Assembly (NCBI GenBank): GCA_029865405.1
Contig: JAOUGZ010000144.1
Coordinates: 1-6,831 of the forward strand
From: Betaproteobacteria bacterium
GTDB lineage: Bacteria; Pseudomonadota; Gammaproteobacteria; Burkholderiales; SG8-39
Direction: 5' to 3'
Length of the DNA: 6,831 nucleotides
This document shows, piece after piece, positions 1 through 6,258 of the stretch; position 1 is the stretch's first letter; every line of letters starts with the position of its first letter. Under the pieces are notes generated by a model. It saw only the letters and a program-made list of their open reading frames with translations. It had not been told where the DNA came from and ran no database searches. The position numbers and the translations under genes are program-made.

Positions 1-446
1 CGGGTTCGGGCAAGCTCATTCTCACCGGGCAGCTGGGCGACGTGATGAAGGAGTCCGCGCAGGCGGCGCTGACGCTTGCCAAGACATGGAGCGGCGACGC
101 GCTGGACAAGACCGACATCCACGTGCACGTGCCTGCGGGTGCGACGCCCAAGGACGGCCCGAGCGCCGGCGTGGCCATGTTCGTGGCGCTGACTTCGCTG
201 CTGCAGGGCAAGGCGGTGCGGCCGGACGTTGCCATGACGGGCGAGATCTCGCTGCGCGGCCTCGTGCTGCCGATCGGCGGCGTCAAGGAAAAGACGCTGG
301 CCGCCCTGCGTGCCGGTATCTCGACAGTAATGCTGCCGAGGAGGAACGAGAAGGACCTCGAGGACGTACCGGCGGAAGCGAAGGCAAAGCTGAACTTCGT
401 GCTGCTGGACAAGGCCGAGGACGCGGTGCGCGCGGCGCTCCAATGA
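1..446 (+). CDS. lon: Lon ATP-dependent protease, C-terminal part (5' end outside the window)
   Basis: This is the proteolytic domain of Lon, the cytoplasmic AAA+ serine protease that degrades misfolded and regulatory proteins. Reading starts in phase at base 3, so the first two bases belong to a cut codon, and the frame stays open to TGA at 444-446. The opening residues [18 protein letters not shown] are typical of the start of the Lon P-domain. The catalytic serine lies in PKDGPSAG (Ser codon 162-164). The catalytic lysine is the second Lys of GGVKEK (codon 291-293), 43 residues after the serine, the same spacing as Ser679/Lys722 in E. coli Lon. The N-terminal substrate-binding and ATPase domains are upstream of the window. 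The C-terminus is complete and ordinary. A hairpin terminator follows directly. Identification is secure; only the A/B subtype cannot be judged from this fragment, though it resembles bacterial LonA. Confidence 0.97.
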   Translation, partial: GSGKLILTGQLGDVMKESAQAALTLAKTWSGDALDKTDIHVHVPAGATPKDGPSAGVAMFVALTSLLQGKAVRPDVAMTGEISLRGLVLPIGGVKEKTLAALRAGISTVMLPRRNEKDLEDVPAEAKAKLNFVLLDKAEDAVRAALQ

Positions 447-472
447 AAAAGGCCCGCCGAGTGGCGGGCCTT
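446..472. terminator. Bidirectional intrinsic terminator between convergent lon and phaP
   Basis: An 8-bp perfect GC-rich stem (GGCCCGCC at 451-458, GGCGGGCC at 463-470) closes a 4-nt GAGT loop. On the minus strand the stem is followed by five T (446-450 read in reverse), so it is a canonical Rho-independent terminator for the leftward phaP transcript. On the plus strand it follows the lon stop immediately but has only TT after the stem, so it is weaker in that direction. It is 75 nt from the annotated phaP stop but only about 9 nt from the stop of the -1 frame extension described in the findings. Confidence 0.8.
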
Positions 473-544
473 CCGACTACTACGACTTCTTCTTCAGCTT
501 TCGCTTGGCGCTAGATCGGGCCGGCTGGCGTCCCGGTTTGGCGC

Positions 545-1087
545 TCAGGCGGTCTTTTTTGCCTTGGTGAGGCCTTTCACGGTCTCGGTCGCGGCGGAGA
601 CGTTGGCTTCCGCGATCTCGGTCGCCTGCTTGGCCACCTTCGTCATGTTGTCGTAGGCGGAGTTGGCGGCGGCGATCATCGACTTGACTGCGGCAACCGC
701 GACGTCGGAGCCGGCGGGCGCGTTCTTCACCGCCTTATCGAGCATGGAACTGAAGTTCTCGTTCCACTCGGCGACGCGCTTCTCGGCCATCTTGGACAGC
801 TCGGCGTTGGTCTCGGTGGCGACTTCGTACACGCTCTTCGAGTAGGCCATGGCCTTCTCGATCGCGGGCGTCGCCAGCGTGTTCTGCAGGGTCACGAACT
901 CCTGCACGTCCTTGGCGCCGAACAGCGCGCGGGTGTTGCTGAGGCTGTCTTCGAATACGGACTTCACGGCGTTGGCGTTCAGGGTCGCGAGCTTCTCGAT
1001 CGCCGCGAACTGGGTCGCAGCGAGGGAAAGCATCGATTCCACATTGGCCTTGCCGGCCGCCTGGATCTGCTCTGGGGTAACGTACAT
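545..1087 (-). CDS. phaP: Phasin (PHA granule-associated protein)
   Basis: Phasins are small amphipathic helical proteins that coat polyhydroxyalkanoate granules in the cytoplasm and control their number and size. The 180-residue product opens with MYVTPEQIQAAGKANVES. It also carries the signature stretch NAPAGSDVAVAAVKSMIAAAN (about residues 121-141), followed by a helix with EIAEAN, all matching the Cupriavidus/Burkholderia phasin family in length and composition. The ATG at 1085-1087 is chosen because AGGAG (1095-1099) sits 7 nt upstream and family members begin here; a longer reading from 1171 would start inside the promoter. The protein ends in AKAKKTA, similar in style to the C. necator PhaP end. 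No signal peptide or membrane segment is visible. The gene stands alone with its own promoter and terminator. An A AAA AAG heptamer overlaps the last codons (554-560), see findings. Confidence 0.95.
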   Translation of the reverse strand: MYVTPEQIQAAGKANVESMLSLAATQFAAIEKLATLNANAVKSVFEDSLSNTRALFGAKDVQEFVTLQNTLATPAIEKAMAYSKSVYEVATETNAELSKMAEKRVAEWNENFSSMLDKAVKNAPAGSDVAVAAVKSMIAAANSAYDNMTKVAKQATEIAEANVSAATETVKGLTKAKKTA

Positions 1088-1135
1088 GGTGGCACTCCTA
1101 TAAGAATTCGGTTGGGCTTGGGTCGGCGCTTTTGG

Positions 1136-1144
1136 TGCAGCGCA
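1136..1144. promoter_or_regulatory. Putative PhaR operator, site at the phaP transcription start
   Basis: TGCAGCGCA on the + strand (TGCGCTGCA in the phaP direction) covers the region just downstream of the predicted start site. It differs at one base from the second copy at 1190-1198. TGC/GCA-rich palindromes at phasin promoters are known targets of the PHA-responsive repressor PhaR. Assignment to PhaR is inference from motif type and location; no phaR gene is in the window. Confidence 0.45.
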
Positions 1145-1153
1145 ACAATTGCC

Positions 1154-1181
1154 AGTATAAGGATTTGGCATTGAAAGTCAA
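1154..1181 (-). promoter_or_regulatory. sigma70-type promoter of phaP
   Basis: Read on the minus strand, a -35 box TTGACT (1176-1181) and a -10 box TATACT (1154-1159) are separated by 16 nt; each matches the consensus at 5 of 6 positions. The predicted start of transcription is near 1147, giving a 5' leader of roughly 60 nt before the phaP ATG. The strength fits a highly expressed phasin. The position also argues against translation from the in-frame ATG at 1171, which falls inside the promoter. Confidence 0.75.
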
Positions 1182-1189
1182 ATGATTTT

Positions 1190-1198
1190 TGCAGTGCA
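1190..1198. promoter_or_regulatory. Putative PhaR operator, site upstream of the -35 box
   Basis: TGCAGTGCA, a palindrome with TGCA arms around one central base, lies 8 bp upstream of the phaP -35 box. Together with the copy at 1136-1144 it brackets the promoter, an arrangement suited to repression by a multimeric regulator. The centre-to-centre distance is 54 bp, close to five helical turns, so both sites would face the same side of the DNA. Confidence 0.45.
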
Positions 1199-1320
1199 GC
1201 ATAAGTTATTGAGCCACCGCAAAAATATCGCCACCCAGTCGCTCAACGCGTTTCAAACACCGATCGGCAAACGGGCGAAATGGCCAGACGGGACCGATCG
1301 CCAGCGGTGACAATCGAACC

Positions 1321-2202
1321 ATGAGCGTGGCCCCGGATCCCGTCCAGCGAGCTGCCTGGATTTTCCCAGGCCTTTTCGTGGTGCTGTGGAGCACGGGGTT
1401 CATCGGAGCGAAGTTAGGGCTTCCTTACGCGGAACCCGCGACATTCCTGGTGATCCGCTTTGCGCTCGTGCTCGTGGTGCTCCTGCCGCTGTGCTTCGCA
1501 ATGCGCGCGCCGTGGCCGGGCACGAGCGCCGAATTCATGCACATGGCGTTCGCCGGCGCCCTGATCCAAGGGGGGTACCTCGGCGGTGTTTTCCTGTCTT
1601 TGCATCGAGGCATGCCCGCGGGCGCCTCGGCGCTGATTACCGCGCTGCAGCCGATCCTTGCCGCAGTGCTGTCCGGCTGGCTCCTGGGAGAGCGCACCAA
1701 CGCGCGCCAGTGGCTCGGCCTCGTCCTCGGAATCGCCGGCGTGGCGCTCGTAGTGCGAGAAAAGTGGGTGCTCGAGGGCGTGGGCTTGGCAGCCACAGGA
1801 CTCTCGGTACTGGCGCTGGTCAGCATCAGCCTGGGGGCCATCTGGCAAAAGCGCTACTGCGCACGCGTCGACCTGCGCACGGGCGCGGCGATCCAGTTCG
1901 GCGCCGCGATGCTGGTGCTGGCGCCCTACGCGCTGCTGTTCGAGTCGCGCGACGTGGTCTGGAGCGCGGAGCTCCTCGTCGCCATGGTGTGGCTGGTCTT
2001 CGCGCTTTCGCTCGGGGCCGTATTCCTGCTTTTCTGGCTCATCCGCCACGGGGCGGCCACCAAAGTCGCGAGCCTGATGTACCTCGTGCCACCGTGCACC
2101 GCGCTCGTCGCCTGGCCGCTATTCGGCGAGATCTATACCGCGTATGCGGCGGCCGGCATGGCGCTTGCCATGCTCGCCGTGTGGCTCGTGAGCCGGGCAT
2201 GA
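1321..2202 (+). CDS. DMT superfamily transporter, EamA family (first copy)
   Basis: A 293-residue inner-membrane protein with about ten hydrophobic helices arranged as two EamA repeats. The first repeat covers roughly residues 12-145, including WSTGFIGAKLGL near helix 1 and the LLGER motif at 121-125 followed by a glycine-rich helix. The second covers about 155-292 and ends in the diverged motif PLFGEIYTAYAAAG. EamA/DMT proteins usually export metabolites or amino acids by proton antiport; the substrate here cannot be read from sequence. The length is normal for the family. The ATG at 1321 is preceded only by a weak GGTGA (1306-1310) about 10 nt away, and no convincing promoter is visible in the 233-bp gap shared with phaP. 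The stop overlaps the start of the P450 gene in an ATGA at 2199-2202, so translation of the two is probably coupled. Function as a transporter is sure; substrate is unknown. Confidence 0.92.
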   Translation: MSVAPDPVQRAAWIFPGLFVVLWSTGFIGAKLGLPYAEPATFLVIRFALVLVVLLPLCFAMRAPWPGTSAEFMHMAFAGALIQGGYLGGVFLSLHRGMPAGASALITALQPILAAVLSGWLLGERTNARQWLGLVLGIAGVALVVREKWVLEGVGLAATGLSVLALVSISLGAIWQKRYCARVDLRTGAAIQFGAAMLVLAPYALLFESRDVVWSAELLVAMVWLVFALSLGAVFLLFWLIRHGAATKVASLMYLVPPCTALVAWPLFGEIYTAYAAAGMALAMLAVWLVSRA

Positions 2203-3410
2203 GCGTCGACTACCGGCCCGACGATCCCGCGTTCCTCGCGGACCCGTTTCCGCTCTTTCGGCGCCTGCAGGACGAAGACCCCTGCCATTGGAGCCCGCGC
2301 CTGAAGGCCTGGGTGCTGACGCGATACGAGGACGTGCGCCGCGTGTGTCTGGACCGGGCGATGTCCTCCGAGCGGCTGCGGCCGTTCTTCGCCGCCTTGC
2401 CGCCGCCGGAGGCGCAACGTATTGCCGACATCGTGCGCTACCTGTCCCTGTGGATGGTGTTCCGCGATCCGCCCCAGCACACGCGTCTGCGTCGCCTGAC
2501 GAGCAAAGTATTCCACGTCAAATCCATGCACGCCATGCGCCCGAGAATCGAGGCGCTGATGCACTGGCTGTTCGACAGGATCGGCGCACGCCGCGAGTTC
2601 GACTTCATCGACGATTTCGCCGGGCCGCTGCCGGCGCTCGTCATCATGGACATGCTCGGCGTTCCCACCGGGGAGCTGGCGCGCGTCAAGCGGCTGTCCG
2701 ACGACATGGCGCTATTCATCGGCAGCTCGCGCATGTCCGCCGACAAGTACGCGATTGCCGAAGCGGCGACGCGGGAGATGGCCGCCTACTTCCGCGACCT
2801 GATCGCCTTGCGCCGCGTGTCGCCCAGAACTGATCTGCTCACGGAGCTCGTGCACCTCGAGGACGACGGCGACCGGCTGAGCGATGACGAGCTCGTCGCG
2901 ACCTGCATCCTGCTGCTATTCGCCGGACACGAGACCACCACCAACCACATCGCCAACGGTCTGCTTGGTCTGATGCGCTTCCCCGAGCAGATGCACAAGC
3001 TGCGCGCCGATCCATCGCTGGCTGCGGCTGCCATCGAGGAGCTCCTGCGCTACGACGGCCCGAATGGCGCCCAGGTGCGCATCGTGCAGCAGGCGCAGGA
3101 ACTGCACGGCAAGACGCTCAGGCCGGGCGAGCGCGTGTTCATCATGCTCAATGCGGCGAATCGCGATGCGCGCGCCTACGCGGATCCCGACCGCGTCGAT
3201 ATTGCCCGCGACGGACCGCCGCACCTCGCTTTCGGCTTCGGCGCGCACATTTGCCTGGGATTTCCGCTCGCGCGCCTGGAGGGGCAGATCGCGCTGCCCG
3301 CCGTGCTGGCGCGCTGGCCCGGCCTTGCGCTGGCGGACGGCCGGCCGGCGTGGCTCAACTCGATGGTGTTTCGCGGCATGACGTCGATGCCGGTGCGCGT
3401 ACCGCGCTGA
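2199..3410 (+). CDS. Cytochrome P450, soluble bacterial class
   Basis: A haem-thiolate monooxygenase of 403 residues, the usual size of soluble bacterial P450s, with no membrane anchor. The I-helix oxygen-activation motif AGHETT is at residues 242-247. The K-helix ExxR pair is Glu281/Arg284 in EELLR. The haem loop FGFGAHICLG is at 345-354 with Cys352 as axial ligand. The N-terminus (DPAFLADPFPLFRRL) and the C-terminal ending MTSMPVRVPR are also typical. Start at ATG 2199 overlaps the upstream transporter stop (ATGA), and the frame's earlier part merely shadows that transporter. The stop overlaps the next start (TGATG). No ferredoxin or ferredoxin reductase gene lies alongside, so electrons must come from elsewhere. 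The CYP family and substrate cannot be assigned; style resembles CYP107-like hydroxylases, a loose guess. All core catalytic residues are present, so the enzyme should be active. Confidence 0.96.
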   Translation: MSVDYRPDDPAFLADPFPLFRRLQDEDPCHWSPRLKAWVLTRYEDVRRVCLDRAMSSERLRPFFAALPPPEAQRIADIVRYLSLWMVFRDPPQHTRLRRLTSKVFHVKSMHAMRPRIEALMHWLFDRIGARREFDFIDDFAGPLPALVIMDMLGVPTGELARVKRLSDDMALFIGSSRMSADKYAIAEAATREMAAYFRDLIALRRVSPRTDLLTELVHLEDDGDRLSDDELVATCILLLFAGHETTTNHIANGLLGLMRFPEQMHKLRADPSLAAAAIEELLRYDGPNGAQVRIVQQAQELHGKTLRPGERVFIMLNAANRDARAYADPDRVDIARDGPPHLAFGFGAHICLGFPLARLEGQIALPAVLARWPGLALADGRPAWLNSMVFRGMTSMPVRVPR

Positions 3411-4294
3411 TGTCCGAACATATTCCGCGGCACCTGTGGTGGGTGCTCCTGGGCATCACGCTGGTCTGGGGCTTCAACTGGACGGCGATGAAGGTGGCGA
3501 TCTCCGAAGTCGCGCCGTTCACGTTTCGCACGTTCTGCCTCGCTGCCGGATCAGGGGTCCTGTTCGCCGTACTCAAGGCGACCGGCCAGCCGCTGGCCAT
3601 CCCGCGCAGCCAATGGCGTCGGCTAGCACTGATCGCCTTCTTCACCATCACCTGCTGGAACCTGCTGGTGGTGTTCGGGCTGCGGCTCATCCCGTCCGGC
3701 CGCGCCGCGATTCTCGCCTACACCATGCCGGCCTGGGCAATCCCGCTCTCGGTGTGGTTTCTCGGCGAGCGCATGAACGGGCGCAAGCTGCTCGGATTGG
3801 CGCTCGGCATGGGCGGCATGACGCTGCTGCTGGTGCGGGAGTTCACCAGCTTGCGCGGCGCGCCGCTGGGCGCGCTGATGGTGCTCGGGGCGGCCTGTAC
3901 GTGGGCCATCGGCACGCTGCTGCAGAAGAAGTTCCCGGTGCAGGCGCCGGTGGCGCCGCTCACCGCGTGGATGATGCTGGTCGGCGGCGTGCCGATCTAC
4001 ATCGGCGCGCTTGCGTTCGACGACTTCGGCGCGCTGCAGGACGTGAGCCTGTGGCCGGCGCTGGCGGTGGCCTACAACGTCCTGTTCTCGTTCGCCTGGG
4101 CGCACTGGGCCTGGATCAAGCTCGCCACCTCGGTGTCGGTGACCACCTTTTCGCTGAGCATGCTGATGACGCCCGTGGTCGGCGTGTTCTCGGGGATGCT
4201 GTTCCTGGGCGAGCGTCCCGGCTGGATAGAGTTCGGCGCGCTCGCCATGGTGCTGGCGTCTCTGGCCGCCGTCGTCATCCCGGCGCGGCGATAG
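3410..4294 (+). CDS. DMT superfamily transporter, EamA family (second copy)
   Basis: A 294-residue integral membrane protein with about ten helices in two EamA repeats. The first repeat opens with ITLVWGFNWTAMKVAISEVAP (residues 16-36), and the paired LGER motifs at 118-121 and 266-269 mark equivalent points of the two halves, each followed by a Gly/Ala-rich helix. It is clearly different from the transporter at 1321-2202 (the helix 1 and LGER neighbourhoods differ throughout), so the pair is not a recent duplication. The ATG at 3410 shares its A with the P450 stop (TGATG), which decides the start; an in-frame reading from 3251 lies inside the P450 haem region and is not credible. The likely role is proton-linked efflux of a small metabolite, possibly the P450 substrate or product; that link is inferred from gene order. 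The last 20 bp overlap the convergent gluQRS gene. Confidence 0.92.
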   Translation: MSEHIPRHLWWVLLGITLVWGFNWTAMKVAISEVAPFTFRTFCLAAGSGVLFAVLKATGQPLAIPRSQWRRLALIAFFTITCWNLLVVFGLRLIPSGRAAILAYTMPAWAIPLSVWFLGERMNGRKLLGLALGMGGMTLLLVREFTSLRGAPLGALMVLGAACTWAIGTLLQKKFPVQAPVAPLTAWMMLVGGVPIYIGALAFDDFGALQDVSLWPALAVAYNVLFSFAWAHWAWIKLATSVSVTTFSLSMLMTPVVGVFSGMLFLGERPGWIEFGALAMVLASLAAVVIPARR

Positions 4295-5120
4295 CGCGCA
4301 CGCGCGGCACGCGCCCAAGGTCCCAGCCGTTCGCGTCCTGCCCGAGGAACCGCCGCGCTCGCGCCAGCTCCCCTTTCGGGTCCGAGAGATCGAGCGGACG
4401 CGCGCCGGTCTGCTTGGAAAGTTTCTCGCCAGACGCGTTGAGCGCCACCGGCACATGGGCGTAACGCGGCGTGCGCGCGCCGAGCAGGCGCTGCAGGTGG
4501 ATCTGGCGCGCCGTGGAATCGAGCAGGTCCGCCCCGCGCACTACGTCGGTCACGCCCTGGTCCATGTCGTCCACCACGACGGCGAGCTGATACGCGATGA
4601 TGCCGTCGGCACGAAGCAGCACGAAGTCGCCGACTTCCTTCTGCACGCGCTGCTCGATCCACCCCTGGACGGCGTCGGCGAAGCCGATGGGCGCGGCGTG
4701 CGTGCGCAGTCGCAGCGCGCGCGCGACCTTGCCGGGGGCGATGCCCTGCCGGCACGTGCCGGGGTAGATGCGCGCGCCGTCCAGGGCCAGCGCCGAGTCC
4801 TCGAGCTCCTTTCGGGTGCAACTGCAGGGGTAGGCCAGGCCGCGCCGCGTCAGCTCGTCCACGGCGGCGCGGTAGCGCTCGAGGCGCTCGCTTTGCACGA
4901 GGACCGGCCCGTCCCATTCGAAGCCGAGCCGCTCGAGCGCACGCAGGATCTCGTCCGTCGCGCCGGGTTGCGTGCGCGGCCGGTCCAGGTCGTCGAGCCG
5001 CAGTCGCCACCGCCCCTGCGCCGCGTGCGCTTCCTCGTAACTCGCCAGCGCCGCGACGAGCGAGCCGAAGTGCAAAGGCCCCGTGGGCGAGGGGGCGAAT
5101 CGGCCGACGTATTCAGCCAT
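4275..5120 (-). CDS. gluQRS: Glutamyl-queuosine tRNA(Asp) synthetase
   Basis: GluQRS is a truncated paralogue of glutamyl-tRNA synthetase. It activates glutamate without tRNA and attaches it to the queuosine base at position 34 of tRNA-Asp. The 281-residue product has only the catalytic core and lacks the anticodon-binding domain of GluRS. It begins MAEYVGRFAPSPTGPLHFGS with the HIGH-type signature HFGS at 17-20. The zinc site is Cys99, Cys101, Tyr119 and Cys123 (YPCSC...IYPGTC), and a KMSKS-type loop KLSKQ is at 233-237. The ATG at 5118-5120 is chosen because the FAPSPTG motif must lie near the N-terminus; the open frame upstream only mirrors the thioredoxin gene. No clear Shine-Dalgarno precedes it. 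It diverges from the thioredoxin gene across 42 bp, and its 3' end overlaps the second transporter by 20 bp. Confidence 0.96.
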   Translation of the reverse strand: MAEYVGRFAPSPTGPLHFGSLVAALASYEEAHAAQGRWRLRLDDLDRPRTQPGATDEILRALERLGFEWDGPVLVQSERLERYRAAVDELTRRGLAYPCSCTRKELEDSALALDGARIYPGTCRQGIAPGKVARALRLRTHAAPIGFADAVQGWIEQRVQKEVGDFVLLRADGIIAYQLAVVVDDMDQGVTDVVRGADLLDSTARQIHLQRLLGARTPRYAHVPVALNASGEKLSKQTGARPLDLSDPKGELARARRFLGQDANGWDLGRVPRVRAIAAPG

Positions 5121-5162
5121 GGCGGCTAGAGTACACTGCGCGTTTTTGCGACGGGGCAGCGC

Positions 5163-5546
5163 ATGGCGACGGTCGAATTGACCAAGGACAACTTCGAAAA
5201 CGTGATCACGGACAGCCCGATGGTGATCGTCGATTTCTGGGCCCCCTGGTGCGGCCCGTGCCGCGGCTTCGCGCCGATTTACGAGCAGGCGGCCGAGGGC
5301 CATGCCGACATGGTGTTCGGCAAGATCAATACCGACCAGGAGCAGGAGCTGGCCGGGGCGTTCAACATCCGCTCCATTCCGACGCTTATGGTTTTTCGCG
5401 AAAAGGTGGTGCTGTTCCAGCAGGCGGGGGCACTGCCGGCGTCCGCGCTCGAGCAGGTGATCACGCAGGCAAAGGCGCTGGACATGGCCAAGGTGCACCA
5501 GGAAATCGCCTCGCGCGACGCACAGGGCGGGCAGGCGCAACCCTGA
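5163..5546 (+). CDS. Thioredoxin-family protein with WCGPC active site
   Basis: A cytoplasmic thioredoxin-fold thiol-disulfide oxidoreductase of 127 residues. The active site WCGPC places the redox cysteines at 30 and 33. The buried acid corresponding to E. coli Asp26 is Asp24 (VIVDFWAPW), and the cis-proline is Pro73 in SIPT. All features needed for reductase activity are therefore present. The residues after the active site are RGFAP rather than the usual K(M/A)xAP. A C-terminal extension of about 20 residues beyond the standard fold ends in a Gln/Gly-rich tail. There is no signal peptide, so it acts in the cytoplasm. The ATG at 5163 has a weak GGGGCA upstream. The next gene, pirin, starts 2 nt after its stop. 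It may be a secondary thioredoxin (TrxC- or YbbN-like partner roles cannot be separated by eye) rather than the main TrxA, so no symbol is given. Confidence 0.93.
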   Translation: MATVELTKDNFENVITDSPMVIVDFWAPWCGPCRGFAPIYEQAAEGHADMVFGKINTDQEQELAGAFNIRSIPTLMVFREKVVLFQQAGALPASALEQVITQAKALDMAKVHQEIASRDAQGGQAQP

Positions 5547-5548
5547 GC

Positions 5549-6247
5549 ATGATGGTGCTGCGACCCGCGGGCGAGCGCGGCTACGCCGACCATGGCTGGC
5601 TGAAGTCCTTCCACAGCTTTTCCTTCGCCGACTACCACGATCCGCGCCACGTCGGCTTCGGCCCGTTGCGCGTGATCAACGAGGACCGCATCGCGCCGGG
5701 CACGGGCTTCGGCACGCACGGCCACCGCGACATGGAGATCATCAGCTACGTGCTGGAGGGCGCGCTCGCGCACCAGGATTCGATGGGCAACGGCTCGACG
5801 ATCGTGCCGGGGGACGTGCAGCGCATGAGCGCCGGCCGCGGCGTGAAGCACAGCGAGTTCAACCACGACCAGGCGCGTACGACGCATTTTCTGCAGATCT
5901 GGATCGAGCCGGACGTCGTCGGCATCGAGCCCTCGTACGAGCAGAAGCACTTCGATGACGCCGCCAAGCGCGGGCGCCTGCGGCTCATCGCCTCGCCCGA
6001 CGGCGCCGACGGCTCGGTGAGGATCCACCGCGACGCACGGGTATACGCGGCGCTGCTCGACGGCGCCGAACGCGCCGTGCACGCGCTTGGGCCCGGCCGC
6101 ATGGCCTACGTGCACGCGGCACGCGGCCGCGTCGAGGTGAACGGCCGGCGTCTCGGTGCCGGCGACGCGCTTAAAATCGCGGACCTGACGGAAATCGTGC
6201 TGGAAAAGGGGGCGGGCGCCGAGATCCTGCTGTTCGACCTCAAGTAG
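5549..6247 (+). CDS. Pirin family protein (bicupin, metal-binding)
   Basis: A 232-residue cupin-fold protein of the pirin family. The N-terminal cupin motif GTHGHRDMEI supplies His57 and His59, and GVKHSEFNH supplies His101 and Glu103, the same four metal ligands, at nearly the same positions, as in human pirin and E. coli YhhW. The SFSFADYHDPRH stretch near residues 23-34 is a further family hallmark. The length is standard for bacterial pirins. Some family members have quercetin 2,3-dioxygenase activity, while others act as redox-sensing regulators, so the physiological role here is open. The first of two tandem ATG codons (5549) is taken as start; 5552 is equally possible. Spacing of 2 nt after the thioredoxin stop and 11 nt before fumC indicates one transcript. 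Confidence 0.94.
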   Translation: MMVLRPAGERGYADHGWLKSFHSFSFADYHDPRHVGFGPLRVINEDRIAPGTGFGTHGHRDMEIISYVLEGALAHQDSMGNGSTIVPGDVQRMSAGRGVKHSEFNHDQARTTHFLQIWIEPDVVGIEPSYEQKHFDDAAKRGRLRLIASPDGADGSVRIHRDARVYAALLDGAERAVHALGPGRMAYVHAARGRVEVNGRRLGAGDALKIADLTEIVLEKGAGAEILLFDLK

Positions 6248-6258
6248 GATAGGGACCT

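Noticed and set aside
86..514. Open frame running through lon and past the terminator
   Set aside because: An Arg/Gly/Ala-rich out-of-frame reading of lon with no family resemblance; it passes through the terminator hairpin.
1088..1171. N-terminal extension of phasin starting at 1171
   Set aside because: The extra 28 residues do not resemble phasins, the start lies within the promoter -35 to -10 region, and a good AGGAG supports the internal ATG at 1085-1087.
1259..1300. Direct repeat ACCGATCG at 1259-1266 and 1293-1300 in front of the first transporter
   Set aside because: Two 8-bp copies with a self-complementary CGATCG core in GC-rich DNA can easily occur by chance, and no promoter was found next to them to give an operator meaning.
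1206..1322. Short minus-strand open frame of about 38 codons (longer if started at 1403) in the phaP-transporter gap
   Set aside because: It has no recognisable motif and no convincing ribosome binding site, and its longer form runs antisense to the transporter start. Nothing supports translation.
4455..5129. Long plus-strand open frame of 224 codons opposite gluQRS
   Set aside because: It is a shadow of the high-GC gluQRS gene. The composition is Arg/Ala/Val-rich with no known motif, while the minus strand has full synthetase signatures.
5121..5162. Divergent promoters in the 42-bp gluQRS-thioredoxin gap (TACACT at 5132-5137 as a -10)
   Set aside because: No acceptable -35 lies at the right distance on either strand, so a specific promoter call would be guesswork.
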